Shown: positions 1 through 11,013, numbered from the stretch's first letter. The stretch: DNA of 64,000 bases from Microbacterium marinilacus (GCF_019753765.1 NZ_JAIJZW010000010.1:1-64000); one strand, 5' to 3'. Numbers and translations: made by a program. The notes: generated from the letters alone by a model not told the origin.

Positions 1-87
1 TTTGACAAGTGCACGCTGTTGAGTTCTCAAGGATCGGATGCTCCCAGCCCTGCGACTCCCGCCGCAGCCCTCCGGGGCAACTTCTCT
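1..87 (-). other. 5' leader of rRNA operon with boxA-like antitermination element
   Basis: Read on the minus strand, the leader contains TTGAGAACTCAACA (17-30). This resembles the boxA-type element found in actinobacterial rRNA leaders, where Nus factors assemble to prevent early termination. The leader continues past the left edge towards the 16S gene. The match is by recall of family leaders; no rRNA sequence is present to confirm it. Confidence 0.6.
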
Positions 88-115
88 ATCTTATCCAGCT
101 CGTTCGGCCTGTCAA
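88..115 (-). promoter_or_regulatory. Strong sigma-70-type promoter of an rRNA operon
   Basis: On the minus strand a perfect TTGACA (110-115) is followed after 16 bases by TAAGAT (88-93). It reads leftward into a leader that resembles 16S rRNA leaders of Microbacterium. The perfect -35 box is unusual in this window and fits an rRNA promoter. The rRNA genes themselves lie outside the window, so the assignment rests on promoter and leader only. Confidence 0.7.
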
Positions 116-260
116 ACCGACACGCCGTCTCGGTGACCGCCTGAGCGGGCCGACCCGACATCGTCGAGGCGAGCCCGAGAAGCTGGATCCCCCACGCTAG
201 ACCCGAAGGCCAGCATGCTCAAGAGCGTGATCTTCACGTGGGGTTGTCGTCGACCTGGGG

Positions 261-280
261 TGGGAGCCTTCCGGCTCAAC
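261..280 (-). terminator. Possible tyrS terminator hairpin
   Basis: GAGCC (264-268) and GGCTC (273-277) pair around TTCC about 100 bases after the tyrS stop. The stem is only five strong pairs and there is no T-run, so this is weak. The rest of 116-381 shows no gene; it separates tyrS from the rRNA promoter. Confidence 0.35.
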
Positions 281-381
281 CTCACCGCTTGGCGGCGACA
301 AGGGAATACATTACGCGGAGCCCGACCCTCGGGCAAACCGGAGCCGGTCCCGGGCGTGTCGCGGTCGGAGGACCGCGACCG

Positions 382-1677
382 TCACGAGACGAACAGGCCC
401 GCCAGCGCCTTCTTGCCGCGCCGCAGCACGGACACTCCCCCGGGCAGCGAGCCCTCGACGGTCGCCTCGTCCGAGCCCACCTTCTCGCCGTCGATCGAGA
501 CGCCGCCCTGCGCGATCGCGCGGCGGGCCTCCGACGCCGACGACACCAGGCCGGTGTCCACCAGCGCCTGCACCACAGGGGTGCCGGACGCGAGCTCGGC
601 GTGCGGCAGCTCGCGCAGCGCCGAGGCGAGAGTGCGCGCATCGAGCGCGGCCAGATCTCCCCTGCCGAACAGCGCCTCCGACGCCGCGACGGCGGCCGCG
701 GTCGCGTCCTGGCCGTGCACGGTCGTCGTCACCTCCAGCGCGAGGCGCTTCTGCGCCGCGCGACGGAACGGCTCATCGGCCACGAGCCGTTCGTAGCCCT
801 CGATCTCGGCGCGCGACAGGAACGTGAACACCTTCAGCCGCTCGACGACGTCGGCGTCGTCGGTGTTGAGCCAGAACTGGTAGAACGCGTACGGGCTGGT
901 CAGCTCGCCGTCGATCCAGATCGCGTTGCCCTCGCTCTTGCCGAACTTGGTGCCGTCGCTGTTCGTGATCAGGGGCGTGCCGATGGCGTGCACCGAGGTG
1001 CCCTCGACCCGGTGGATCAGGTCGGTCCCGCTCGTCAGGTTGCCCCACTGGTCGCTGCCGCCCGTCTGCAGCATGCAGCCGTACTGGCGGTGCAGCTCGA
1101 GGTAGTCGAGGCCCTGCAGGATCTGGTAGCTGAACTCGGTGTAGCTGATGCCCGCATCGGAGTTCAGGCGCGCGCTCACCGCGTCCTTCTTGAGCATCGT
1201 GCCCACGCGGAAGTGCTTGCCGATCTCGCGCAGGAAGTCGATCGCGCTGAGCGGCGCGGTCCAGTCGAGGTTGTTGACCATCCGGGCGGCGCTGTCGCCC
1301 TCGAAGCTGAGGTACCGCTCCACCTGGGACCGGAGCTTCGCGACCCAGTCCGCGACCGTCTCTCTCGTGTTGAGGGTGCGCTCGGCCGTGGGCCGCGGGT
1401 CGCCGATGAGTCCGGTCGAGCCGCCCACGAGGCCGAGCGGCCGGTGACCGGCGAGCTGCAGCCGGCGCATCAGCAGCAGCTGGACGAGGTGGCCGAGGTG
1501 CAGGCTCGGGGCCGTCGGGTCGAAACCGCAGTAGTAGACGATCGGCGGTCCGGACAGCAGCTCGCGAAGCGCGTCGCGATCGGTCGACACGTGGATCAGC
1601 CCACGCCAGACGATCTCGTCCCAGACGTTGTCGAACGTCGGATCGATCGCCGGCACGGCAACGGTCTCAGCACTCAC
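382..1677 (-). CDS. tyrS: Tyrosine-tRNA ligase
   Basis: Cytoplasmic class I aminoacyl-tRNA synthetase that charges tRNA-Tyr with tyrosine using ATP. The 431-residue product has the HIGH-type motif HLGH at residues 60-63 in the context DPTAPSLHLGH, the KMSKS-type loop KFGKSEGN in the middle, and a C-terminal S4 RNA-binding region (about 365-430) ending KALAGLFVS. The length is normal for bacterial TyrS. It lies just upstream of an outward-reading rRNA promoter and downstream of argH, an order seen in related actinobacteria. ATG start; no competing start is better. Confidence 0.97.
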   Translation of the reverse strand: MSAETVAVPAIDPTFDNVWDEIVWRGLIHVSTDRDALRELLSGPPIVYYCGFDPTAPSLHLGHLVQLLLMRRLQLAGHRPLGLVGGSTGLIGDPRPTAERTLNTRETVADWVAKLRSQVERYLSFEGDSAARMVNNLDWTAPLSAIDFLREIGKHFRVGTMLKKDAVSARLNSDAGISYTEFSYQILQGLDYLELHRQYGCMLQTGGSDQWGNLTSGTDLIHRVEGTSVHAIGTPLITNSDGTKFGKSEGNAIWIDGELTSPYAFYQFWLNTDDADVVERLKVFTFLSRAEIEGYERLVADEPFRRAAQKRLALEVTTTVHGQDATAAAVAASEALFGRGDLAALDARTLASALRELPHAELASGTPVVQALVDTGLVSSASEARRAIAQGGVSIDGEKVGSDEATVEGSLPGGVSVLRRGKKALAGLFVS

Positions 1678-1713
1678 GGCATCTAGCCTATGGGCTCGGA
1701 CCCGCCACGGACG

Positions 1714-2493
1714 TCAGGAGTTCAGCCCCCACCAGACGAGGAAAGCCGCGGCCAGCGCCTGCACCCAGCTGACCATGCTGCCGACGAGGAAGTACTCGGC
1801 CCGATCGCCGTCGTCGCGGTCGCGCGAGATCTCCGGGAAGCGCACGATCCCTTTCGCCGCGATGAACGCGGCCAGCAGCGGGTACGCCGCCGCGAGGGTC
1901 AGCCCGAAGACGATCGTGCGCTCGAGCGGACCGATCAGCCTGCCGCCCTTCATCACCTGCCCCGGCCCGGGCTTCGGAGTCGCCGCAGGCAGGGACGCGG
2001 CAACCGTCTGCTCCGCCGACGCCGGCGGGTCGTCCGGATCCGCGGCGGGCGCGATGTTCTCGCGCTCGAGGGCGGCGCGCACCACGACGTTCGCCGGCTC
2101 GAGCAGGTAGACCGCGGCCCCGATCATCAACAGCGCCACGGGCGCCGAGAGCGGACCGAGCGGCGAGGCGATCGCGCCCTGCGCGGTCAGGCCCGTGCCG
2201 TAATCGGCCGGGATCAGCAGCAGGCTCGCCGCCACGAGCACGCCGAGCCCCGCGGTCGGCCAGATCGACGCCGGGGAACGCCCGTGGTCGGGCATCAGCC
2301 ATAGCCACAGCGCGGCCACGAGGACCGCCGCGAGGCCCGCGACGAACGCGTCGGTCAGCAGGCCGATGAGCAGCACGCCGACCGTCACCGCGCTCAGGCC
2401 GATGCGCACGGCGGTGCGACCCGCACGGCGGAACAGCGTGCGGACCAGTGCCGCCGCGCCGACCGCCAGCAGGAGGAGGCCGGCGACGATCAT
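1714..2493 (-). CDS. Conserved actinobacterial multi-pass membrane protein
   Basis: A 259-residue protein of unknown function, chosen to start at the ATG of MIVAGLLLL; the open frame upstream overlaps argH and is low-complexity. Several hydrophobic stretches are visible: about residues 2-17, 30-75 (two or three segments), 85-105, 125-140, and two at the C-terminus. The C-terminal motifs GPLERTIVFGL, AAKGIVRFPEISRD and AEYFLVGSMVSW look like a conserved family signature, but I cannot name a function. It begins 61 bases after argH and ends 36 bases before the tyrS start, so it may be co-transcribed with either. Confidence 0.75.
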   Translation of the reverse strand: MIVAGLLLLAVGAAALVRTLFRRAGRTAVRIGLSAVTVGVLLIGLLTDAFVAGLAAVLVAALWLWLMPDHGRSPASIWPTAGLGVLVAASLLLIPADYGTGLTAQGAIASPLGPLSAPVALLMIGAAVYLLEPANVVVRAALERENIAPAADPDDPPASAEQTVAASLPAATPKPGPGQVMKGGRLIGPLERTIVFGLTLAAAYPLLAAFIAAKGIVRFPEISRDRDDGDRAEYFLVGSMVSWVQALAAAFLVWWGLNS

Positions 2494-2554
2494 GAGCCCA
2501 TGATGCCGGTCGCCTCCGACATCGTGTCGCGCGCGCCCGGCGGGTCGCCCCGCC

Positions 2555-4009
<1,455 letters not shown>

Positions 4010-5551
4010 CTATCGATCCGAGCCGGCCCGCCCCGCCCGCTCCCGGGCCGCCCGGGGCCGGGAGCTCCGCGGCGCGGACTCCCGCCGCGTCCGTACCGCG
4101 CGGAAGACCGACCAGCCGACCGTCGCGAGGCTGAGAACAGCGAAGAACACGAAGATCGGCCGCTCCGCGAAGAAGGTCGGCGACATCGTGAACGACTGCC
4201 GCATCGTCTGCTGCAGCGACGGCCCGAGGATGAACCCCATGACGAGCGGCGCGAGCGGCAGTCTCGCGCGGTCGAGCAGCAGCGCGATGAAGCCGAACGC
4301 CGCGCAGACGCCGACGTCGAACGTGCTGTTGCGCTCGAGCAGCGCTCCGACGAGGCAGCAGACGATCACGATCGGCCCCATGATGCTGAACGGCACCCGC
4401 GCGATCTTCGCCCAGAGCCCCACGAGGGGCAGGTTCAGCACGAGCAGGATGACGTTGGCCACGAGGAAGCTCGCGATGATGCCGGCGGTGAAGTCGGACC
4501 GCTCGGTGAAGAGGGTGGGCCCAGGGACGAGCCCGTAGACCAGGAGGGCCGCCAGGATGAGGGCCATCGACGGCCCCGTGGGGATGCCCAGGCTGAACAG
4601 GGGCACGAAACCGCCCATCGCCGCGCCGTTGTTGGCCGCCTCCGGCCCGGCGATCCCCTCGATCGCGCCGCGGCCGAACCGCGAGTCGCCGCGGCGCTCG
4701 CCCCGTCGCCGCTCCCACGAGTAGTTCAGGAACGAGGTGACCGACGGCAGCATGCCGGGGATGAGACCGAGGAAGAACCCCTGGAAGGTGCCCCGCACGG
4801 TCGGTCCGACGCTCGCGCGACGCTCCTCCCGGGTGGGCATGAGACTGCCCACCTTCGCCACCGACGTGTCCGGGTCGCGCTGCAGCAGCGTCTTCAGGAT
4901 CTCTCCGATACCGAACAGCCCGATCATCACCGGCACGACGCTGAAGCCCTGGGCGAGGGTCCACGACCCGAAGGTGAGCACCTGGGCGCCCGAGATGGCG
5001 TCGTAGCCGACCAGCGAGAGCAGCATCCCGAGCACCGCCATGGCGAGCCCCTTGACCATGGACCCCGAGACGAGCCCCGAGATCGCGGTGAGGCTGAACA
5101 GGATCAGGCCGAACTGCTCCGGGGGCCCGAAAGCCAGGGCGAAGTGCGCCAGCGACGGCCCGATCAGCATCACCCCGATCGTGCCGACGATCCCGGCGAA
5201 GAACGACGAGACGGCCGCGGTGGCGAGGGCGGCTCCCGCACGGCCTCGCTTGGTGAGGGGGTAGCCCTCCAGCGCCGAGGGCAGCGAGGACACCTCCCCC
5301 GGGATGTTCAGCAGGATGGCCGTGGTCGACCCGCCGTACATCCCGCCGTAGTAGACGGCCGCCAGCATGAGGATGCCGGAGACGGGATCGAGATAGGTCG
5401 TCAGCGGGAAGAGCACCGCGATCGCCGTGACGGGGCCGAGCCCGGGCAGGACGCCGAAGAACGTCCCGGCGAAACAGCCCAGGAACGCGACCAGCAGATG
5501 CTCGGGCGTCAGGATGGTCGCGAAGCCCTGGAGGATGGTGTCGAGGTCCAT
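4010..5551 (-). CDS. tctA: Tripartite tricarboxylate transporter, large permease subunit (TctA)
   Basis: Large membrane subunit of a TTT-family secondary transporter, which imports a carboxylate bound by a periplasmic-type receptor (TctC). The 513-residue product has about 11-12 hydrophobic segments and the family motifs GVLPGLGPVTAIAVLFPLT and YYGGMYGGSTTAILLNIPGE near residues 34-95. It is the last gene of a run reading hyuA-hyuB-tctC-tctB-tctA. The linked hydantoinase genes suggest the substrate is a cyclic amide or its acid product, but the sequence does not define it. The C-terminus is basic (RRESAPRSSRPRAA). Confidence 0.93.
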   Translation of the reverse strand: MDLDTILQGFATILTPEHLLVAFLGCFAGTFFGVLPGLGPVTAIAVLFPLTTYLDPVSGILMLAAVYYGGMYGGSTTAILLNIPGEVSSLPSALEGYPLTKRGRAGAALATAAVSSFFAGIVGTIGVMLIGPSLAHFALAFGPPEQFGLILFSLTAISGLVSGSMVKGLAMAVLGMLLSLVGYDAISGAQVLTFGSWTLAQGFSVVPVMIGLFGIGEILKTLLQRDPDTSVAKVGSLMPTREERRASVGPTVRGTFQGFFLGLIPGMLPSVTSFLNYSWERRRGERRGDSRFGRGAIEGIAGPEAANNGAAMGGFVPLFSLGIPTGPSMALILAALLVYGLVPGPTLFTERSDFTAGIIASFLVANVILLVLNLPLVGLWAKIARVPFSIMGPIVIVCCLVGALLERNSTFDVGVCAAFGFIALLLDRARLPLAPLVMGFILGPSLQQTMRQSFTMSPTFFAERPIFVFFAVLSLATVGWSVFRAVRTRRESAPRSSRPRAARERAGRAGSDR

Positions 5552-5576
5552 GCCCTCGCTCCTGTCGTTCGAAGGG

Positions 5577-6146
5577 TCAGATGAGGTACCAGAGAGCGCC
5601 CGTGGGCAGCAGCACGCCGGAGAGCGGGAAGAGCACGGCGAGTCCTGCGCCCACGCAGACGGCCGTGACGATCGCGACCCACCATCGCGATGCGCTGACG
5701 AGCCTCATGAACGCCAGGCAGAACAGCCCCGTGACGAGCCCGAAGCCCAGCCAGGGAAGCAGCACCATCCACGCGATCATGAGCACGGCGGACACCGCCA
5801 GGGTGCGGACGATGCGGCGGCGCGGCAGCAGCGGCGCGTCGGCCGAGAAGCGGTCCTCGACGTCGCGGCCCGCCGCCTCCTCCTCGGCGATGATGACGGT
5901 GGCGATCGCCGTGACGACCGACACCTGTCTGCCGCGCAGATCCTGTCCGACCCCGGCGACGACGAGGGCCAGCAGCACGACACCGACCGCCCCGACGAAC
6001 CAGCCGGCTGCGGCCCGCTCGCCGGAGCCCCCCGCCTGGGCGACGAGGACGATGCCGTCGACGGCCGCCGCGAGCGCCGCCACGGCGAGCAGCGCGTAGG
6101 CCCAGCCGTCGGGCTCGCGCAGCAGCCGGAAGAGGGCCGCCGGCAT
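5577..6146 (-). CDS. tctB: Tripartite tricarboxylate transporter, small permease subunit (TctB)
   Basis: Small four-helix membrane subunit that partners TctA. The 189-residue product shows hydrophobic stretches near residues 15-33, 45-65, 115-140 and 150-185, as expected for TctB, a family with little sequence conservation. Its ATG overlaps the tctC stop by one base (TGATG), indicating translational coupling, and tctA follows after 25 bases. The identification relies on membrane pattern and on its position between TctC and TctA. Confidence 0.85.
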   Translation of the reverse strand: MPAALFRLLREPDGWAYALLAVAALAAAVDGIVLVAQAGGSGERAAAGWFVGAVGVVLLALVVAGVGQDLRGRQVSVVTAIATVIIAEEEAAGRDVEDRFSADAPLLPRRRIVRTLAVSAVLMIAWMVLLPWLGFGLVTGLFCLAFMRLVSASRWWVAIVTAVCVGAGLAVLFPLSGVLLPTGALWYLI

Positions 6147-7132
6147 CAGCCCACCAGCTCGCCGAGCTCGCGGAAGGTCTCCGCCTCCTCGTGCACGGCC
6201 GCGTCGAGCTCGTCGCCGGTGACGATGTCCACGGTCATCCCGAGCTTGGCGAACGTGTCGTCGAGCTGACCGCCCTCGGCGAGCTCGCCCAGCGCGTCGA
6301 CGAGCGACTGCACCACCGGCTCGGGCAACCCGGCCGGGCCGGAAAGCCCGACCCAGTACTGCAGGTCGAGCTCCTCGTACCCCTCGTCCGATGCGAGCGG
6401 GATCTCCGGATAGTTCGGGTCCTCCGCCGTCAGCGCGAGAGGCACCAGGTCGCCCGAGCTGTACAGCGAGGCGATCGCGCTGGATCCTCCGCTGGCGAGG
6501 TCGACGTCTCCCGCCGCGGCGGCCTGCATCGCCTCGCCGGAGCCGTCGAACGGCACGCGCACCACGTCCGCCGGGTCGACGTCGATCTCGTCGAGCAGCT
6601 GGAGCGTGGCGTAGTCGCTGGTGGTCGTGCCGCCGAGCCAGGCGACGCGGAAGGAGGACGGATCGGCCTGTGCCTTCTCTTCGAGCTCACCGAGCGTCGT
6701 GACGCCGCTCGCCGCTCCGACGGCGTAGGCGTGTGCACCGCTGGCGACGTTGGCGATGAACGTGCGGTCGTCCCACTCATAGGGCAGATCCGGCAGCAGC
6801 GACTGGATCGACGAGGATCCCGCGCCGTCCGCGAGCAGCGTGTAGCCGTCGGCCGCAGCCCCCAGCACTCCGCTGACGGCGGGCACCTGCTGCGCGCCGG
6901 TCTGGTTCGTCGCGTTCAGCGGCTGTCCGAGCTGCTGTCCGAGCGCTTCCGCCATGGCGCGGGCGGCGATGTCGGTCGCGCCGCCGGAGCCGAAGGGCAG
7001 CACGAGCTCGACGGCCCGCGTCGGGTAGTCGGACTCGGCTGTGCCGGCGCCGGGCAGGTCGCCCGCGCAGCCGGTGAGGCCGACCGCCAGGGTCGCGGCG
7101 AGCGCCGCGCCGGTGAGCGTTCTGGTTCGCAT
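6146..7132 (-). CDS. tctC: Tripartite tricarboxylate transporter substrate-binding lipoprotein (TctC/Bug family)
   Basis: Extracytoplasmic solute receptor of the TTT system. The 328-residue product starts MRTRTLTGAALAA, with a signal peptide and lipobox LTGC, so it is probably membrane-anchored by a lipid on Cys. The mature part has Bug-family features: YPTRAVELVLPFGSGGATDIAARAMA near residue 35 and WVGLSGPAGLPEPVV towards the C-terminus. The start was chosen because AGGAG lies about 11 bases upstream and the signal peptide begins there; the longer open frame adds 25 unlikely residues. The ligand is unknown. Confidence 0.93.
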   Translation of the reverse strand: MRTRTLTGAALAATLAVGLTGCAGDLPGAGTAESDYPTRAVELVLPFGSGGATDIAARAMAEALGQQLGQPLNATNQTGAQQVPAVSGVLGAAADGYTLLADGAGSSSIQSLLPDLPYEWDDRTFIANVASGAHAYAVGAASGVTTLGELEEKAQADPSSFRVAWLGGTTTSDYATLQLLDEIDVDPADVVRVPFDGSGEAMQAAAAGDVDLASGGSSAIASLYSSGDLVPLALTAEDPNYPEIPLASDEGYEELDLQYWVGLSGPAGLPEPVVQSLVDALGELAEGGQLDDTFAKLGMTVDIVTGDELDAAVHEEAETFRELGELVG

Positions 7133-7196
7133 GGTCCTGTCTCCTGTCTCGTTGTGGTGCCTGTGTGTGCTCGGGCGCGCCGTCACGGCCCGTCGA

Positions 7197-8963
7197 TCAG
7201 CCGGCATGTCCGTCGTGCGCCCGCAGGGCGGCGGTCGCCTCGAGGTCGATCGCTCCGTCGGCGATCACGACGCCGTAGTCCGCGCGAGCCGACTCGGGCG
7301 TCACGCGTCCGTCCTGCACGTCGCGGAGCACGAGCAGCGGGTCGCGCCGGCGCGGCGGGCCGAACCCTCCGGCGCCCGGGCTCTGCACCCGCATGACGTC
7401 TCCGCGCCGCAGCACGACGCCGCTGACGCGCCCGCCCGGCAGCACGATCTCGTCCGACTCGCCCGGCCGCACGGTGAAGCGGCCGGGCGTGCCGTCGCCC
7501 CCGCCCGCGTACCCCGCCGGCGGCAGGGACTGGCGGTCGGCATGAGCGGAGAACTCGGCGCCGTCGCCCAGGATGCGGATGTCGCGACGGATGGCGAGCC
7601 CGCCGCGCTGCAGCCCCGGCCCGCCGGAGTCGGCGACGAGCTCGTACGCTTCGACCATCAGCGGGTACTCGGTCTCGAGCGACTCGATCGGCAGGTTCGA
7701 CGAGTTGGTGATGTGCACCTGCACCGCGTCCAGCCCGTCGGCGTCCGGTCGGGCCCCGGCCCCTCCTGCGACGACCTCGGGATAGACGTAGAAGTCGTCG
7801 CCGAGGCCCGAGAAGTTCACGTAGGTGATGGACGAATGGCTGCCGGCGGGGATGCGGTCGGGCAGCGCCTGCGCGAGCGCGGCGAAGACCGCGTCGACGA
7901 CGCGCTGACAGGTGTCGGTCCGCGCCGCGACCGGAGCCGGCGGGCGCGGGTTCAGGATGCTGCCCTCGGGCGCCGAGATCGCCACGGCGTCGAAGAAGCC
8001 GCCGTTGGCGGGGATCCCCGGATCGAGCGCGGCCTTGAGCGCGTAGAACACCGTCGCCTCCAGGGCGCTGCGCACCACGTTCACCGCCACGGTCGCCTCG
8101 CGGCCGGTGCCGGCGAAGTCCAGGGCGATGCGGTCGCCCTCGACGATCACCGTGGCGACGATAGGGATCCGGTCCTCCCCCGGCCGGTCTCGGTCCAGCC
8201 AGTCCGTCGCGGTGTAGCGGCCGTCCGGCACCGCGGAGACGGCGAGCGCGAGCCGGCGCTCGGCATAGTCGAGCAGCGCCTCGCTGCACGCCGTCACGAC
8301 GGCGCCGCCGTACTTCTCGTGCAGCTCGAGCAGGCGCTGCGCTCCCACCGCCGCGGCCGACTGCTGTGCGAGCAGGTCGCCGTAGCGCTCTTCGGGGAGC
8401 CGGGAGTTGAGCAGCACGAACGCCAGCACGTCGTCGACGACGCGTCCGCGGCTGACGATCTTCACCAGCGGGATGCGCAGGCCCTCCATGAACAGCGAGT
8501 GGGAGTCGCCGGAGTTGCTTCCGGGCACGTGGCCCCCCACGTCGGAGTGGTGGGCGATGTTCGCGCTCCAGCCGACGATCCGCCGGCCGTCGTGCACCGG
8601 GGCGACCATCGTGATGTCCGGCAGGTGGGTGCCGCCCCCGGCGTACGGGTCGTTGGTGATGAAGACGTCGCCCGGCTCGACGACCACCTGCTCGTATCCC
8701 GCGATGCGGCCGCTGAGGCGTCCCACGGCGCCGGCCATCGAGCCCATGTGGATCGGGATGTGCTCGGCTTGGGCGATCAGTCGGCCCGCGGCGTCGAACA
8801 GCGCGGTCGAGCAGTCGGCGCGCTCCTTGATGTTGGTCGAGTAGCTCGCCCGCCGCAGCACCGTCCCCGCCTCCTCGGCGACCGACAGCAGCGCGTTTCC
8901 GATCACCTGCACGGTGACCGGGTCGACCTGGGCGGGCGTCTCCGCGGTGTGCTGGGCGCTCAT
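7197..8963 (-). CDS. hyuB: Hydantoinase B / oxoprolinase-type subunit
   Basis: Beta-type subunit of the ATP-dependent hydantoinase/5-oxoprolinase family, which opens cyclic amides such as N-methylhydantoin or 5-oxoproline together with HyuA. The 588-residue product has the family motifs EHIPIHMGSM, GDVFITNDPYAGGGTHLPD, HHSDVGG and a late GGGDGTPGRF. Its ATG overlaps the hyuA stop by four bases (ATGA), so the two subunits are translationally coupled. A longer open frame runs back into hyuA in another frame and is not real. The exact ring substrate cannot be read from sequence. Confidence 0.93.
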   Translation of the reverse strand: MSAQHTAETPAQVDPVTVQVIGNALLSVAEEAGTVLRRASYSTNIKERADCSTALFDAAGRLIAQAEHIPIHMGSMAGAVGRLSGRIAGYEQVVVEPGDVFITNDPYAGGGTHLPDITMVAPVHDGRRIVGWSANIAHHSDVGGHVPGSNSGDSHSLFMEGLRIPLVKIVSRGRVVDDVLAFVLLNSRLPEERYGDLLAQQSAAAVGAQRLLELHEKYGGAVVTACSEALLDYAERRLALAVSAVPDGRYTATDWLDRDRPGEDRIPIVATVIVEGDRIALDFAGTGREATVAVNVVRSALEATVFYALKAALDPGIPANGGFFDAVAISAPEGSILNPRPPAPVAARTDTCQRVVDAVFAALAQALPDRIPAGSHSSITYVNFSGLGDDFYVYPEVVAGGAGARPDADGLDAVQVHITNSSNLPIESLETEYPLMVEAYELVADSGGPGLQRGGLAIRRDIRILGDGAEFSAHADRQSLPPAGYAGGGDGTPGRFTVRPGESDEIVLPGGRVSGVVLRRGDVMRVQSPGAGGFGPPRRRDPLLVLRDVQDGRVTPESARADYGVVIADGAIDLEATAALRAHDGHAG

Positions 8964-10996
8964 GCTCCGACCTCCACGATCAGGGTTCCGAAACGATCGA
9001 CCTCGCCGGTCGCTCCCGGCGGCAGCACCGTGGTGGAGTCCTCCTGCTCCACGACGGCCGGGCCGCGGACGACGTCGCCCGCGCGCAGCAGCTCCCGACG
9101 ATGGATGTCGGCCTCCCGCTCGCCGTCGGGGAAGCGCAGCACGCGGCGGGCGACGACGGACGGCGTGTCCTCGGCCGTCCTCTCGGGCAGCGACGACGGC
9201 CGGGGCTCCTCGATCGGCTGCGCCGCGACCACCGTGACGTTGACCACGCGGACCGGGGCGTCGGGGTGGGCGAAGCCGTAGCTCTTGCGGTGGACCTCGT
9301 GGAACCGGTCGACGATGGCGGGCAGGTCGTCGTCGTCCAGACGGCCGTCGCCGATGTCGACCGGCAGCTCGAAGTTCTGCCGCTGGTAGCGCATGTCCAG
9401 CACGAAGCCGGTGCGCCGCTCGCCCGTGGGGATGCGCTCGCGCTCGAACCATTCGTCTGCCGCGTCCCTCAGCTCGGCGATCAGCGCCCGCAACGGCGCG
9501 ACGTCGCCGTCCAGGTCGATGAGCCCCGACCGGCGGATCTCGGTGCGCACCTCGCTGACGAGCAGCCCCAGCGCGCACAGGGTGCCGGGGTTCGGGGGCA
9601 CGATGACCGTCCGCATCCCCACCTCGCGAGCGACCTCCACGGCGTGTAGCGGCCCCGCGCCGCCGTAGGCGACGAGCGCGAGGTCGCGCGGGTCGTCGCC
9701 GTTGTCGACGCTCACGCCGCGCACCGCCCGTGCCATGTGCGAGTTCGCCACGCGGACGATGCCGAGGGCGGCGTCCGGCTCGTTCAGGCCGAGTCGCTCG
9801 CCCACGGCGCCCACGACGCTCCGTGCGGCGCGGACGTCGAGGCGCAGCCCCTCGCCGATCACCTGGTCGGGGTTCTGCCTGCCGAGCACCACGTTCGCGT
9901 CGGTCACCGTGGCGACCGTGCCTCCGTGCCCGTAGGCCGCGGGCCCAGGCACCGCGCCCGCGCTGCGCGGACCGACGTGCAGCGCTCCCGCGCCGTCGAC
10001 CTGCGCGATCGAGCCGCCGCCGGCGCCGACGGTGTGCACGTTCGCGCTCGGCGTGCGCACGACGTAGCCGTCGATGCTGCGCTCCGACGCGACGAGGGCC
10101 CGTCCGTCCCGAACCAGGCACACATCGGTGCTCGTGCCTCCCATGTCGAAGGTCACGAGGTCGCCGTATCCCGACTGGCCCGCGATCCAGGCGGCTCCGA
10201 GCACGCCAGCGCTCGGTCCGGAGAGCAGCGTCGTGACGGGGCGTCGCACGATCGAGTCGGGTGAGACGATGCCGCCGTTGGACTGGATGATCTTCGGCGC
10301 CACGGGCACGCCGAGCTCGCGGGTGCGCTCCTCGAGACGAGAGACGTAGCGGTGCATGCGCGGGCCGACGAAGGCGTTGATGACGGTCGTGGAAAGGCGC
10401 TCGTACTCTCGGAACTCCGGCGCGACCTCGCTCGATCGGGTGACGTACCGGTCGGGGAAGCGCTCCGAGACCGCTGCTGCCACCTGCTCCTCGTGGCGCG
10501 GGTCTCGATAGCTGTGCAGGAAGCAGATGGCCACCGACTCGACGTCCACCGCCCCCAGCTCGTCCAGCAGCCGCGCGAGGTCGTCGTCCGCCACGGCTCG
10601 CAGCTCGGATCCGTCGCCCAGGATGCGCTCGTCCAGCTCGAACACGAGCCGTCGCGGCACGAGCACTCGGGGCTTGTCGGCGAAGAGGTCGTACAGGCTC
10701 GGCCGTTTCTGCCGGGCGATCTCCAGCACGTCGCGGAAGCCGCGGGTCACGACCAGCGCGGTGGACGATCCGTCGAGTTCGAGCAGCGTGTTCGTCGCCA
10801 CCGTCGTGCCGTGCCCCAGATACGAGACCTGCTCCGGCCGGGCTCCGCTGCGCGCGAGGACGCCGCGCACCCCGTCCGCCAGTGCGATCGACTGGTCGCC
10901 CAGCGTGCTGGGGATCTTGCCGATGTGGAACACCCCGTCCCGGTCCACCGCCGTGATGTCGGTGAACGTGCCGCCGATGTCGACTCCTACGCGCAT
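8960..10996 (-). CDS. hyuA: Hydantoinase A / oxoprolinase-type subunit
   Basis: ATP-binding subunit of the hydantoinase/5-oxoprolinase family; it activates the substrate carbonyl by phosphorylation. The 678-residue product carries the ASKHA-fold phosphate motifs VGVDIGGTFTDITA at the N-terminus and DMGGTSTDVCLV near residue 280, with GHGTTVATNTLLE and LLSGPSAGVLGA. Length matches HyuA. It overlaps hyuB by four bases and is followed by the tct genes. With the sarcosine-oxidase-like gene upstream it suggests breakdown of an N-substituted cyclic amide; this is inference from context. Confidence 0.94.
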   Translation of the reverse strand: MRVGVDIGGTFTDITAVDRDGVFHIGKIPSTLGDQSIALADGVRGVLARSGARPEQVSYLGHGTTVATNTLLELDGSSTALVVTRGFRDVLEIARQKRPSLYDLFADKPRVLVPRRLVFELDERILGDGSELRAVADDDLARLLDELGAVDVESVAICFLHSYRDPRHEEQVAAAVSERFPDRYVTRSSEVAPEFREYERLSTTVINAFVGPRMHRYVSRLEERTRELGVPVAPKIIQSNGGIVSPDSIVRRPVTTLLSGPSAGVLGAAWIAGQSGYGDLVTFDMGGTSTDVCLVRDGRALVASERSIDGYVVRTPSANVHTVGAGGGSIAQVDGAGALHVGPRSAGAVPGPAAYGHGGTVATVTDANVVLGRQNPDQVIGEGLRLDVRAARSVVGAVGERLGLNEPDAALGIVRVANSHMARAVRGVSVDNGDDPRDLALVAYGGAGPLHAVEVAREVGMRTVIVPPNPGTLCALGLLVSEVRTEIRRSGLIDLDGDVAPLRALIAELRDAADEWFERERIPTGERRTGFVLDMRYQRQNFELPVDIGDGRLDDDDLPAIVDRFHEVHRKSYGFAHPDAPVRVVNVTVVAAQPIEEPRPSSLPERTAEDTPSVVARRVLRFPDGEREADIHRRELLRAGDVVRGPAVVEQEDSTTVLPPGATGEVDRFGTLIVEVGA

Positions 10997-11013
10997 GTCC
11001 TGCCCCGGTCCTC

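Noticed and set aside
7197-10121. hyuB read as a 974-residue protein
   Set aside because: The extra N-terminal part is hyuA read in the wrong frame; the ATG at 8963 overlaps the hyuA stop by four bases and matches the family start.
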